64,000 nt of DNA from Polynucleobacter sp. MWH-UH23A (GCF_040409805.1 NZ_CP099572.1:868001-932000); one strand, 5' to 3'; counted from the first letter of the stretch, positions 9,991 through 18,645 are shown. Program-made: numbers and translations. Notes: generated from the letters alone by a model not told the origin.

Positions 9991-10263
9991 TTAAAGTACA
10001 CCCTTTGAAACCGCTTCTTTAATATGATTGCTCAGACGTGTCTGCCATCCTTTACCGCTAGCACGTAGCTTTTCAAGTACATCAAAATCCAAGCGTAGGC
10101 TCAACATTATTTTGGTATTTTTAATGGGGGGGCGACCAACACCTCGCTTAATTAAAGTGTCCCGAACATAAACATGTGCATCTCGAAACCATTTCTCATC
10201 GAGTTCGGGTGCATCATCTGGATCAACCCAATCTTTCGACATATTTTTTGATTTCACGTTCAT
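9991..10263 (-). CDS. brnA: BrnA-family antitoxin
   Basis: 90 residues. Antitoxin of a type II toxin-antitoxin pair; BrnA proteins bind and neutralise BrnT and repress their own operon through a ribbon-helix-helix fold. Family features: WVDPDDAPELDEKWFRDA near the N-terminus, GRPPIKNTK, the RHH strand and helices (IMLSLRLDFDVLEKLRASG), then WQTRLSNHIKEAV at the C-terminus. The start at 10263 is fixed by an AAGGAG site a few bases upstream on the minus strand. The gene begins inside the 3' end of brnT (41-base overlap), implying translational coupling with the toxin first. Confidence 0.92.
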   Translation of the reverse strand: MNVKSKNMSKDWVDPDDAPELDEKWFRDAHVYVRDTLIKRGVGRPPIKNTKIMLSLRLDFDVLEKLRASGKGWQTRLSNHIKEAVSKGVL

Positions 10264-10492
10264 TTGCTCTCCTTAAGCTGATAATTCTTTTGCTGTTGCC
10301 TCTATACGTCCAGACCAACACAATTGGAAGGTGATACAAATGGCCAAAAGTGATAATCCTTGTTTCCCCATAATTCTTCCTGTCGTCTAGTTGGTTCATA
10401 TGGGGCGAAGTAAAGACTTCGCTTGATCTCGCCATATCTAGTCCACGAGTAAATAGTGTGATTTCTCGCTTTGCATGATCAAATTCAATCAA
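10223..10492 (-). CDS. brnT: BrnT-family toxin (ribonuclease)
   Basis: 89 residues, full length for BrnT. Members of this RelE-like fold family are ribonucleases that stop translation when antitoxin is lost. Matching segments are IEFDHAKREI at the N-terminus, the middle DDRKNYGETRIITFG, and the C-terminal IISLRRANEREIKKYVE with the conserved R-x-A/S and E-R-x-x-Y pattern. No ATG fits; a TTG at 10492 is preceded by AGGTGG at good spacing, which decides the start. The region around residues 10-17 (REITLFTRGLD) departs from the usual NxxKHGV pattern. The pair has its own AT-rich upstream region and no mobile-element genes beside it. Confidence 0.9.
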   Translation of the reverse strand: MIEFDHAKREITLFTRGLDMARSSEVFTSPHMNQLDDRKNYGETRIITFGHLYHLPIVLVWTYRGNSKRIISLRRANEREIKKYVERLG

Positions 10493-10508
10493 TAGTCCAC
10501 CTAATTAA

Positions 10509-10518
10509 TGTATATACA
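10509..10518 (-). promoter_or_regulatory. palindrome upstream of brnT, candidate BrnA operator
   Basis: TGTATATACA is a perfect 10-bp palindrome lying 16 bases upstream of the brnT TTG start, inside an AT-rich stretch (about 10500-10550) that would hold the promoter on the minus strand. BrnA proteins are known to autoregulate through inverted repeats in the brnTA promoter; that this is the operator is inference. Confidence 0.35.
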
Positions 10519-10589
10519 ATAATAATTAATATCAATACAAAAATTGAGGACCAATCACTGAGCCCCAATAAATGCATGGGGTATTAGTC

Positions 10590-10626
10590 TAAAAATGAAA
10601 AACCCTACTGAATATCAGTAGGGTTT
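10590..10626 (-). terminator. intrinsic terminator of the nadA-nadC transcript
   Basis: A perfect 11-bp stem (AAACCCTACTG / CAGTAGGGTTT) with a 5-base loop begins 38 bases beyond the nadC stop. On the minus strand it is followed by a T-rich run (TTTCATTTTT). It also separates nadC from the brnTA promoter. Confidence 0.8.
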
Positions 10627-10664
10627 GAAGAGGGTGTCAGTAAAAAACGGCGAATTGAAAGGGG

Positions 10665-11519
10665 TTACAAAACTCGCATCGAAAAATCTACTGCAATCAC
10701 ATCTTTAGTGAGCTTGCCCAGGGAGATGCGATCAACTCCAGTAGTGGCAATCGCACGCATTTGTTCTAAATTGATTCCACCAGAAGCCTCTAACAGTGCG
10801 CGACCAGCAGTGATAGCTACTGCTTGCTTCATTTGATCGGTTGTAAAGTTGTCAATCAAGATGTTTTTAGCTCCAGCAGCCAGAGCTTCTTCTAATTCAG
10901 CAAAATTCTCAACCTCAATCTGAATATCCACGCCTGAGTTCAATGCTTGTGCTTTCTTAAGCGCTGCAGTAACGCTACCTGCTGCAGCAATATGATTTTC
11001 TTTAATCAAAACGCCATGCCATAAAGCAAGGCGTTGATTTTGGCCGCCACCAATTCTCACTGCATACTTTTGGGCTTGGCGTAGACCAGGAATGGTCTTG
11101 CGAGTATCGAGCACTGCGCAACCTTTAGGGTTGGGGCTTGCGCCAGCGATGGCATCTACGTGTTGGCGTGTAATGCTAGCTGTCCAAGATAGGGTCTGTA
11201 GAAAATTAATGCAGGTGCGCTCAGCGGAGAGCAGGGCTTGAGACTCAGCCGATATATCGCAGACTTTGGTGTCCGCTTTCATCAAATCGCCTTCCATGTA
11301 ATGCCAGGTGATTTTGGCATTAGGATCCAATTTCTTAAGGGTACCCTCAAACCAATCTACACCACAGAGCACCGCATCTTGGCGCACAATCAATTGAGCC
11401 TGCAACGTTTTGTTAGGTACTAGCTTTGCAGTCCAATCGCAAATGCCCAAATCTTCCATGAGTGCATCATGAATATTGCGTTGACGAGCTTGCTCTAAGG
11501 TTTCGTTGAAGTCGAACAT
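10665..11519 (-). CDS. nadC: nicotinate-nucleotide pyrophosphorylase (quinolinate phosphoribosyltransferase)
   Basis: 284 residues, the normal length. Converts quinolinate and PRPP to nicotinate mononucleotide, CO2 and pyrophosphate, completing the de novo branch begun by NadB and NadA. Signature segments are CAVLDTRKTIPGLR, KYAVRIGGGQNQR and LIKENHIAAAG for quinolinate and PRPP binding, followed by the beta/alpha-barrel motifs IEVENFAELEEAL, LIDNF and LEASGGINLEQMRAIA. It lies 80 bases downstream of nadA on the same strand and ends at a clear terminator. No pathway-specific repressor gene is visible nearby. Confidence 0.96.
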   Translation of the reverse strand: MFDFNETLEQARQRNIHDALMEDLGICDWTAKLVPNKTLQAQLIVRQDAVLCGVDWFEGTLKKLDPNAKITWHYMEGDLMKADTKVCDISAESQALLSAERTCINFLQTLSWTASITRQHVDAIAGASPNPKGCAVLDTRKTIPGLRQAQKYAVRIGGGQNQRLALWHGVLIKENHIAAAGSVTAALKKAQALNSGVDIQIEVENFAELEEALAAGAKNILIDNFTTDQMKQAVAITAGRALLEASGGINLEQMRAIATTGVDRISLGKLTKDVIAVDFSMRVL

Positions 11520-11599
11520 GAATAAATTAAAGAAATGGAGTAATTAATTGAGCAATGAACAAAAGCCAAAAGAAATGAACTATATGAACTAAATAAACC

Positions 11600-12727
11600 T
11601 TAGGCAGCGCCAATATTTTTTACAAATCCGTGCTGTGCTTTTGCTAAGAGCTCAGGGTGGTGAGTTGTGAAATCGAGCATGCGCTCAATGCAACTTAAAG
11701 CCTGGTTCCGTATGGGTTCATCAACAAAGATTTCACCTGAAGCATTTTCTAGGCAATCCAAGATACCCTGCAAGCCATTCATGGCCATCCAAGGACAATG
11801 GGCGCAGCTCTTGCAGGTGGCGCTATTGCCAGCAGTAGGGGCTTCAATCAGTTTCTTATTAGGGGCAAGTTGGCGCATACGATGCAAGATGCCTTTATCA
11901 GTCGCCACAATATATTCGGTTGCAGAACCTTCAACGACTGCCTTAATCATGGCAGAGGTCGAGCCCACCACATCGGCCAAATCAACCACAGCTTGTGGGG
12001 ATTCAGGGTGAACCAAGATCTTGGCATTGGGGTGCGCGGCTTTGAGAATCTCCAACTCAGCCGCTTTGAATTCATCATGAACAATACAGGCGCCATTCCA
12101 AAGGAGCATGTCTGCACCAGTTTGCTCTTGAATATACCTACCTAAGTGGCGATCAGGTGCCCACAGAATTTTTTTGCCTTCCACTTTAAGTTGATGAACA
12201 ATCGCTAAAGCGCAAGAGCTAGTTACCATCCAATCGGCCTGAGCTTTTACAGCAGCCGAGGTATTGGCATAAACCACCACCACACGATCAGGGTGTAAAG
12301 CACGAAACTTGGCAAAGTCATTAGCATCACAACCCAAATCAAGAGAGCAGGTCGCTTCGAGATCAGGCATAAAGATGCGCTTTTCAGGAGACAAAATTTT
12401 GGCAGTCTCACCCATAAAACGTACACCAGCCACAATTAAATTCTTAGCGGGGTGATTTTTGCCAAATCGAGCCATCTCTAAAGAGTCTGCAACAAAGCCA
12501 CCAGTCTCCAGCGCTAAATCTTGAATATCACCATCAACATAGTAATGAGCGACTAGAGCAGCATCTTTTTCAATCAAGAGCTGTTTGATACGAGCAATGA
12601 CAGCTGCTTTTTCAGGTCCAGCTAAATGAGGGGGAACTTTTGCCCAAGCTTGGGCAGTGCAGGTGATCCCAGCCGAGTCTTGCTGGGGGTAGTCAAAAGC
12701 AATAGGAGCTCTAATTGTTAAGTTCAT
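11600..12727 (-). CDS. nadA: quinolinate synthase A
   Basis: 375 residues. [4Fe-4S] enzyme that condenses iminoaspartate with dihydroxyacetone phosphate to give quinolinate. Family features include [20 protein letters not shown], the cysteine-containing CSLDLGCD, a region ending in [29 protein letters not shown], and the C-terminal [13 protein letters not shown]. These cover the three cysteine regions expected to ligate the oxygen-sensitive cluster. It is preceded by the phosphomannomutase gene with a 39-base gap and followed by nadC, so pgi, phosphomannomutase, nadA and nadC may form one transcript. Confidence 0.96.
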   Translation of the reverse strand: MNLTIRAPIAFDYPQQDSAGITCTAQAWAKVPPHLAGPEKAAVIARIKQLLIEKDAALVAHYYVDGDIQDLALETGGFVADSLEMARFGKNHPAKNLIVAGVRFMGETAKILSPEKRIFMPDLEATCSLDLGCDANDFAKFRALHPDRVVVVYANTSAAVKAQADWMVTSSCALAIVHQLKVEGKKILWAPDRHLGRYIQEQTGADMLLWNGACIVHDEFKAAELEILKAAHPNAKILVHPESPQAVVDLADVVGSTSAMIKAVVEGSATEYIVATDKGILHRMRQLAPNKKLIEAPTAGNSATCKSCAHCPWMAMNGLQGILDCLENASGEIFVDEPIRNQALSCIERMLDFTTHHPELLAKAQHGFVKNIGAA

Positions 12728-12766
12728 AAGAAATCTTAATTCACTTCACAGATTTCTGTGCGAATG

Positions 12767-14152
12767 CTAAAACGGCAACTTTGCATCTGGCTTAGCCGCC
12801 AACAATACTGCTTTAAACTCCGCCTGAATACGGGCAATCGCTTCTTCACTATCAGCCTCAAAACGCATCACCACTACCGGAGTGGTATTCGATGGTCTAG
12901 CAAGACCAAAGCCATCAGCATACTCAACTCGCACGCCATCAATCGTATTAATCGATTCAGAAGTGGGGAACTTGGCGCTGGCTTTGATGACTTCCAAGAG
13001 TTCAAAAGGCTCACCTTCAGCGCATGCTAATTGCAACTCAGGGGTGCAAATGGCATTGGGTAAATCGTTGAGTGTCTTGTTTGAATCTTTTTCTTTAGAA
13101 AGAATCTCTAGCAATCTTGCGCCAGTATAAAGACCATCATCAAATCCAAACCAACGGTCTTTAAAGAAGATATGGCCAGACATTTCACCAGCAAGGGGGG
13201 CACCAGTTTCCTTAAGTTTGGCTTTTACTAAAGAGTGACCTGTTTTCCACATGAGTGGCTCACCACCATGCTGCTTAACCCAGGAGGCTAAGTTGCGAGT
13301 ACATTTGACGTCATAAATAATCTGGCCACCAGCATTACGAGATAGAACATCTTTGGCAAACAGCATCATTTGGCGGTCAGGGAAAATGACTTGACCATCT
13401 TTAGTGACCACACCAAGTCGATCGGCATCACCATCAAAAGCTAAACCAAGTTCGTTATCAGTAGTTTGTAGGTTTTTAATGAGATCCTGTAAGTTCTCAA
13501 GATGCGCAGGATCTGGGTGATGATTCGGAAAATGTCCATCGACTTCACAAAAGAGCTCTTGTACTTCACAACCGAGCGCTCTAAATAATTGACCCGCAAA
13601 TGCACCGCCAACGCCATTGCCGCAATCAACGGCAATTTTCATGGGGCGAGCTAGTTTGACATCGCCAACAATATGCCTGAGGTACATCGGGAAAATGTCG
13701 AACGTGCTGCGAGTTCCTTTGCCTGTAGCAAAGTCTTTGGCTTCAATGCGCTTGCGTAGATCCTGAATCTGAGCGCCATAAATCGCGGCACCACCGAGAA
13801 CCATCTTAAAACCGTTGTAGTTTGGCGGGTTATGACTCCCGGTAATCATGATGCCTGACTTGGGCTTTTTGCCATCAAGTACTTGATTAGCACCAAAGTA
13901 GACCATTGGTGTAGCAACCATTCCCAGGTCAATCACATTAATACCAGTAGACAGTAAGCCTTCAGTCAATGCTTCAATCAGGCTGGGCCCAGATAAGCGA
14001 CCATCACGACCAATCACGATTTCAGTTTCGCCAAGATTGCGCATCTCAGTACCAAATGCTTGGCCAATCAGTTTGGCAATTGATGGATCGAGCGTTTGAT
14101 CAATGATGCCGCGAATATCGTAGGCTTTAAAAATTGATGGTGACAGTTGCAT
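12767..14152 (-). CDS. phosphomannomutase/phosphoglucomutase
   Basis: 461 residues, the AlgC/ManB type of the alpha-D-phosphohexomutase family. It interconverts mannose or glucose 6- and 1-phosphates, supplying precursors for lipopolysaccharide and exopolysaccharide. Domain 1 starts FKAYDIRGIIDQTLDPSIA; the phosphoserine loop is TGSHNPPNYNGFK, the metal-binding loop is DGDADR, and the sugar-binding motif is GEMSGHIFF. The C-terminal phosphate-binding loop RPSNTTPVVVMRFEAD is complete. pgi ends only 5 bases upstream on the same strand, so glucose 6-phosphate supply and use are co-transcribed. Both AlgC-type dual specificity and ManB-type specificity are possible. Confidence 0.92.
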   Translation of the reverse strand: MQLSPSIFKAYDIRGIIDQTLDPSIAKLIGQAFGTEMRNLGETEIVIGRDGRLSGPSLIEALTEGLLSTGINVIDLGMVATPMVYFGANQVLDGKKPKSGIMITGSHNPPNYNGFKMVLGGAAIYGAQIQDLRKRIEAKDFATGKGTRSTFDIFPMYLRHIVGDVKLARPMKIAVDCGNGVGGAFAGQLFRALGCEVQELFCEVDGHFPNHHPDPAHLENLQDLIKNLQTTDNELGLAFDGDADRLGVVTKDGQVIFPDRQMMLFAKDVLSRNAGGQIIYDVKCTRNLASWVKQHGGEPLMWKTGHSLVKAKLKETGAPLAGEMSGHIFFKDRWFGFDDGLYTGARLLEILSKEKDSNKTLNDLPNAICTPELQLACAEGEPFELLEVIKASAKFPTSESINTIDGVRVEYADGFGLARPSNTTPVVVMRFEADSEEAIARIQAEFKAVLLAAKPDAKLPF

Positions 14153-14157
14153 AAGGA

Positions 14158-15660
14158 TTATTGATTAAGAAGATTAATGCGTGCTGCAGTAACCGCATCG
14201 ATGCTGTCACTTGCTTGAATATTGCTCTCGCCACTGCTAAGTGCTTTTTCAATTGGCTTAGCAAGGACTTTGCCGTATTCCACACCTGGTTGATCAAAGC
14301 TATTGATATTCCATAATGCACCTAAAGTGGCTGCACGGTTCTCATATAGGGCAAGCAGGGCGCCGAGATAGAAGGCGTTGAGCTCGGGTAGCAGCAATAA
14401 ATTACTTGGCCGCTTGCCAGGGTAAACGTCATTTGGGTTGTCTGCTGACTTGCCATGAGCCAAAGCCTGAGCTTGTGCCAGGCAATTGGAGAGTAAGATA
14501 CGGTGATGTGCTACAGCTTCTGGGCGATCACTCATGGGTTTGCGTACTGCAATGAAATCAATGGGGATGATTTCAGGGCCTTGATGAAACAGTTGAAAGT
14601 AGGAGTGCTGAGCATTACTACCGGCGCTACCAAAGACTACTGGCGACGAATGCTTAACGGGTTTACCATCTTTGCCGATACTCTTACCATTACTTTCCAT
14701 GTCTAGTTGCTGCAACCACTTTGGAAACCAATCTAATGCATCAGCATACGGGATAGCGGAGTACGCTTTAATGTGATGTTTTTCTTGTTGATGCAACAGG
14801 GCAAGTGCCATGATGACTGGAAGGTTTTCTTCTAGAGGGGCATTTCTGAAATGCACATCCATGGCATGTGCGCCAGCCAAGAACTCTTCAAAGGTCTTAA
14901 AGCCATATTGCAAAGCAATCGGCAGGCCTACGGCTGACCACACGGAGTAGCGACCGCCAACCCAGTCCCAAAATGGGAAGATGTGGTCTTTTTCAACACC
15001 AAATGCCTTTGCCGCTGGCACATTAGCGGTCACTGCATAGAGGGCCTTGCTAATTTGACTATTGGTGAGACCATTCTCTTTGAGCCAAGCTGCGACCGCT
15101 TTGGCGTTCATAGTGGTCTCTAAGGTCGTAAATGACTTAGAGACAATGATGACTCTGGTGCTGTGGGGTAATGCACGATTTAGTATCCGTGCTAACTCTG
15201 CGGTATCAATATTGGCAAGAAAATGCATGCGCATGCCATGGCTTTCGATACCTGATACGTGCGCAAGTGCCTCAATCGCCAAACGGGGGCCAAAGTCAGA
15301 GCCGCCAATGCCGATATGAATGACATCGGTAACGCCAACCCATTTATTGCAAAGCGCTTCGATGCGATGCCAAACTTCACTAACGGCTGGCATGACATCT
15401 TTGCCGTCTAAGAGAACGGGGTCTTTTGAAAGGTTGCGCAGTGCGGAGTGAAGCGCAGGGCGATCTTCACTTTGGTTGATATGTTTGCCAGCAAACATAT
15501 CAGCAATAAATTCAGGCAGCTTCGCTTTGCGGGCAAATGAAAAGAGATCTTCCCACTGTGCTGTGCTGATATTTTGATAGGCCGTATCTAAAACGACATC
15601 TACAGCCGCAATAGCGGTCTTAGGTAGGTTTTGTGTAGTTTGGGAAGGCCGTAAGGACAT
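14158..15660 (-). CDS. pgi: glucose-6-phosphate isomerase
   Basis: 500 residues, somewhat shorter than the enterobacterial enzyme but normal for this lineage. Interconverts glucose 6-phosphate and fructose 6-phosphate. Seen are the phosphate-binding region IGIGGSDFGPRLAIEAL, VIIVSKSFTTLETTMNA, FPFWDWVGGRYSVWSAVGLP containing the family signature, and the C-terminal NSFDQPGVEYGKVLA signature with its catalytic lysine region. The start ATG 15660 is followed by a short polar leader before the conserved fold. It heads the minus-strand run pgi, phosphomannomutase, nadA, nadC, and diverges from the LhgO-like gene across 166 bases that contain a small tandem repeat. Confidence 0.96.
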   Translation of the reverse strand: MSLRPSQTTQNLPKTAIAAVDVVLDTAYQNISTAQWEDLFSFARKAKLPEFIADMFAGKHINQSEDRPALHSALRNLSKDPVLLDGKDVMPAVSEVWHRIEALCNKWVGVTDVIHIGIGGSDFGPRLAIEALAHVSGIESHGMRMHFLANIDTAELARILNRALPHSTRVIIVSKSFTTLETTMNAKAVAAWLKENGLTNSQISKALYAVTANVPAAKAFGVEKDHIFPFWDWVGGRYSVWSAVGLPIALQYGFKTFEEFLAGAHAMDVHFRNAPLEENLPVIMALALLHQQEKHHIKAYSAIPYADALDWFPKWLQQLDMESNGKSIGKDGKPVKHSSPVVFGSAGSNAQHSYFQLFHQGPEIIPIDFIAVRKPMSDRPEAVAHHRILLSNCLAQAQALAHGKSADNPNDVYPGKRPSNLLLLPELNAFYLGALLALYENRAATLGALWNINSFDQPGVEYGKVLAKPIEKALSSGESNIQASDSIDAVTAARINLLNQ

Positions 15661-15750
15661 TTTTAGATTTTATCAATAACTCTATGAAAACCCCCTTAAA
15701 ACACTGAAAATGTTAGGATTTCAGTATATTTGCTAAGCGTAAACACCAAT

Positions 15751-15802
15751 CAAAGACAAATAGCAAAAATTGAGAACAAAGATAGCGAACAAAGACGCAG
15801 AA
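15751..15802. repeat. four tandem copies of an imperfect 13-bp repeat
   Basis: Copies begin at 15751, 15764, 15777 and 15790. Each starts CAAAGA (CAAAAA in copy 2), and copies 2-4 end GAA; the last two are CAAAGATAGCGAA and CAAAGACGCAGAA. The array ends 24 bases before the lhgO start, in the divergent promoter region shared with pgi. Confidence 0.7.
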
Positions 15803-15826
15803 TAAATAATAGGGTGAGACAGATAG

Positions 15827-16963
15827 ATGGAGCAGGTTGATTGTGTTGTCGTTGGTGCTGGAGTGGTTGGTCTAGCTGTAGCTAGAGAGATGGCACTACA
15901 AGGTCGTGAAACCATTTTGCTTGAGCGTGAAAACGCTTTTGGCACCATCAGCAGCGCAAGAAATAGTGAAGTCATTCATGCTGGTATTTATTACCCAAAG
16001 GATTCTCTAAAAGCCAAGTTATGCGTTGAGGGTAACCGACTGCTATATGAGTATTGCCGCAATCATCAGGTGGCTACACAACCATATGGCAAGCTTATCG
16101 TTGCTAGTGATGAGACCCAGATGAATGACTTGCAAGCCATTTTTTATAAAGCGCAACAAAATGGTGTGCCTCATATCAAGCTCATTACCGAACAAGAGGC
16201 TAAGACCTTAGAGCCAAATCTCAACTGTTTTGCAGCCATTCTTTCTTCCACCACAGGCATCGTAGATAGTCATGGTTATATGCTCTCGTTGCTGGGGGGC
16301 TTTGAGGATGCGGGTGGTATGGTTGCTTACCAATCTCCATTACTCAGCGCGAAGCCGATTGGTAATAATGCGCAGAATGGTTATCAATTAGAAATTGGTG
16401 GTGCGGATGGCATGCAAATCCAAACAAAACTTCTCGTTAATTGTGCGGGTATGAGTGCACCAGCAGTAGCACAAAAGATTGAAGGCCTTTCAAATGATCA
16501 AATCCCAAAAGCTTATTTTGCAAAAGGAAATTACTTTTCTCTCTCTGGCAAATCACCATTTAGCCATTTGATTTATCCAATTCCTGAACCTGGTGGCCTT
16601 GGTGTGCATCTTACTTTGGATATGGGTGGTCAAGCTAAGTTTGGTCCTGATGTCGAGTGGCTGGATATTGATCGTGAAGAGCAAATCGATTACACCGTTG
16701 ATCCCAAACGAGGCGAGGGCTTTTATGAAGCAGTTAGACGCTACTGGCCCGGCCTCAAAGATGGGGCCTTGCAACCGGATTATTCTGGGGTGAGGGCCAA
16801 AATTGTTCCGCCTAATGCGCCAGCGGGGGACTTTTGCTTCAATACACCCCAAGAGCATGGTATGCAGGGACTCTTTAATCTATATGGCTTTGAGTCGCCT
16901 GGATTAACGTCTAGCTTGGCTATTGCTAAGTATTTAGAGGCTCAAATCAAAAGTTCTCTATAA
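15827..16963 (+). CDS. lhgO: FAD-dependent oxidoreductase, L-2-hydroxyglutarate oxidase-like
   Basis: 378 residues of the DAO superfamily. LhgO enzymes oxidise L-2-hydroxyglutarate to 2-oxoglutarate and pass electrons to the membrane quinone pool. Evidence: N-terminal FAD fold (VVVGAGVVGLAVAREMA) with the ribose-binding acid in LLERE, then the LhgO/L2HGDH-type motif SSARNSEVIHAGIYYP, the middle KAYFAKGNYFSL, the stretch HLIYPIPEPGGLGVHLT, and C-terminal LYGFESPGLTSSLAIA. A GGGTGAGA site precedes the start. It stands alone, next to tRNA-Ser. A related substrate such as another 2-hydroxyacid or D-amino acid cannot be excluded. Confidence 0.83.
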   Translation: MEQVDCVVVGAGVVGLAVAREMALQGRETILLERENAFGTISSARNSEVIHAGIYYPKDSLKAKLCVEGNRLLYEYCRNHQVATQPYGKLIVASDETQMNDLQAIFYKAQQNGVPHIKLITEQEAKTLEPNLNCFAAILSSTTGIVDSHGYMLSLLGGFEDAGGMVAYQSPLLSAKPIGNNAQNGYQLEIGGADGMQIQTKLLVNCAGMSAPAVAQKIEGLSNDQIPKAYFAKGNYFSLSGKSPFSHLIYPIPEPGGLGVHLTLDMGGQAKFGPDVEWLDIDREEQIDYTVDPKRGEGFYEAVRRYWPGLKDGALQPDYSGVRAKIVPPNAPAGDFCFNTPQEHGMQGLFNLYGFESPGLTSSLAIAKYLEAQIKSSL

Positions 16964-16997
16964 TCTAGGGCATGAATCCAACCGGCTTGATATCTAA

Positions 16998-17085
16998 GGA
17001 AGAGTGGCAGAGCGGTTGAATGCACCAGTCTTGAAAACTGGCGACTGTAATAGGTCCGTGAGTTCGAATCTCACCTCTTCCGCCA
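16998..17085 (+). tRNA. tRNA-Ser (UGA anticodon)
   Basis: 88 bases with encoded CCA. Acceptor GGAAGAG pairs with CTCTTCC. Anticodon stem CCAGT/ACTGG encloses the loop CTTGAAA with anticodon TGA at 17032-17034. A long variable arm typical of tRNA-Ser and a T loop GTTCGAATC are present. It begins 34 bases after the LhgO-like gene and is followed by a hairpin with T run. Confidence 0.97.
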
Positions 17086-17107
17086 ATCCCCTCTTTATTC
17101 GAATTTA

Positions 17108-17140
17108 TTGGCTTTATAGCTAATAGCCAACCCCTTTTTT
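17108..17140 (+). terminator. probable terminator of tRNA-Ser
   Basis: TTGGCT and AGCCAA form a 6-bp stem with an 11-base loop, followed by CCCC and six T residues at 17135-17140. It lies 23 bases after the tRNA end. Confidence 0.55.
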
Positions 17141-17198
17141 CTTAATTAGTATCAAAAGTTCCTAGGGGAGATACTGGTCATCAATAGGGGCATTGATT

Positions 17199-17518
17199 AT
17201 GACGACATTACAAGAAATTAAAGAGGCAAAAGCCCTCGGTAAAAACTGAGACTAGCTCGGGAGGAGCAAGGTCATAACTTAGCAATTATGGCCAGTCAAT
17301 GCGGTATGTCTGTGGTTCAACTAGTTGCTCTTGAAGCGGGGAATTATTTTGCTTTCCACGGCAACCTTGAAGAGATGCTTGTAAAAGCAGCCACTTATGC
17401 GAACGCATTAGAGGTGAGAGTTTCTGAACCCACTTCTCTTGTGCCCCATTCTTTAACTGAATCTGCAAACGCAGAGATGTATATCCCACCTTTTTTGAGA
17501 AAAGCTCAGCAGTATTAG
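17199..17518 (+). pseudogene. helix-turn-helix (XRE-like) protein with a one-base frameshift
   Basis: ATG 17199, preceded by AGGGG, encodes MTTLQEIKEAKALGKN and then stops at TGA 17247. The minus-one frame continues without interruption as LRLAREEQGHNLAIMAS to the stop at 17516, giving an HTH-like region (LGKKLRLAREEQGHNLA... VVQLVALEAGNY) and a tail. Adding one A to the A5 run at 17241-17245 would restore a single product of about 106 residues. The A tract makes an indel, sequencing error or slippage the likely cause; GGT AAA AAC is not a canonical slippery heptamer. Alternatively a shorter protein could start at ATG 17288, but that would lack the first HTH helix. Function unknown. Confidence 0.5.
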
Positions 17519-17559
17519 TTGTGTGAAGTTGTGGACAGTTGTGAATTTCTCCGCATGCA

Positions 17560-18510
17560 TTAAAAGCTAGCAGCCAATCCAATGGATGTGCCACGTACGT
17601 TTTGTCCAAATTGATATCGAAAGACAAGTCTGATTCTGCTGAAGATGGGATCAGACGCGCTTCTGTCTAACTCAATACCGGTGCCTACAGACGATAATGA
17701 GTCAAAGCCCAAGGCGCCGCGAAGATCGCCCAAGAATTCAGTATGAGCTAATTCGAATACTGCTCGCAGCGGTCTGTCTAAAAGCATGATCGGTGTTGGA
17801 ATACGGCTGCGAGCCCATATGGCAAGGCTTTGCGAATCCGCTGAACCTTGGACAGCAGTAGAGGTGTCAAATGTTCTTACGGGAATATTTGTGTAGCGCA
17901 GCTCGATGTCAATCTCTTGATCGGGTTTGTAATTCTCATAATCGAGCATCAAGGAGCCACCAAGACCATAAGAATTCATGCGACCGCCATTGAGGAATTG
18001 CATATCAACGCCAGTGCGATTTTGGATGACGCGAGAGGCGATGGACAGATCACTTTCTAAGTGCCCCAGCATGACTTTAGCAATTGGTCTAAATCGTAGC
18101 TCATCCGTGATGGGAAAATCCCAGCCAATTCCACCAGTGCCAGTAACGCTGTTCCAGTGAACGGGGACGGTGGCAGAACTACTGCCAATACCATCAATAA
18201 AGGTTGGGTTGTAGCGATTGATCGCCATTGTTCCCTCTAGGTAAAGTGGGAAGTTCGCACTAATGCGATCGCCGCCACCAAGAGAGATCATTCTTAAGTC
18301 AGAATCATCGCCACCATTGCGAATCGATAAAGATCCCGTTGTGACATCAGGGGTTAATGAGTACCCCGTTATAGTCATAAAGGCATCTGCTCTTTTCTTT
18401 AGGAAATTATTGGTGGCGTTGTATAAGGCGGACTGGGCATGCAAATTGCTACACATTAACGCAATCAACATACAAAAAAGCGTGGCAAAGATTCGGGCAT
18501 GTAGCCGCAT
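17560..18510 (-). CDS. outer-membrane beta-barrel protein, autotransporter-like family
   Basis: 316 residues with a clear signal peptide (basic MRLHAR, hydrophobic core, ending near NLHAQS). The rest alternates short amphipathic strands rich in aromatic and small residues (for example VPVHWNSVTGTGGIGWDFP, IDIELRYTNIPV) and ends in phenylalanine, the usual signal for assembly into the outer membrane. The glycine-rich motif GGGDRISANFPLYLEG and the final RLVFRYQFGQNVRG suggest the solitary autotransporter-like barrel family; that assignment is from memory and only moderate. It has no passenger domain. Transcribed convergently towards the frameshifted HTH gene; divergent from the histidine kinase. 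Confidence 0.7.
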   Translation of the reverse strand: MRLHARIFATLFCMLIALMCSNLHAQSALYNATNNFLKKRADAFMTITGYSLTPDVTTGSLSIRNGGDDSDLRMISLGGGDRISANFPLYLEGTMAINRYNPTFIDGIGSSSATVPVHWNSVTGTGGIGWDFPITDELRFRPIAKVMLGHLESDLSIASRVIQNRTGVDMQFLNGGRMNSYGLGGSLMLDYENYKPDQEIDIELRYTNIPVRTFDTSTAVQGSADSQSLAIWARSRIPTPIMLLDRPLRAVFELAHTEFLGDLRGALGFDSLSSVGTGIELDRSASDPIFSRIRLVFRYQFGQNVRGTSIGLAASF

Positions 18511-18645
18511 GATTAAAGCGCAATAGATGCCACGATGTGGCTAAAGAAAGGCAAAGACAAATTGTAAGTCACCCTAGGTGGTGCTAGCCCTGGGGATAAT
18601 GGCGAACTATCATTTAGACATCTTGCTCGTTGTACGATAGTGCTT

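Noticed and set aside
9968..9992. Hairpin AGGATTT/AAATCCT after brnA as a terminator
   Set aside because: Only seven AT-rich pairs; there is no T run on the minus strand and just four T on the plus strand, 107 bases after the TAXI gene.
17241..17249. Programmed frameshift in the HTH gene
   Set aside because: T AAA AAC does not fit the slippery heptamer rule and the A tract is too short for efficient polymerase slippage; mutation or sequence error is simpler.
16998..17600. Integrated element next to tRNA-Ser
   Set aside because: No integrase, no duplicated tRNA end and no shift in gene character were found.
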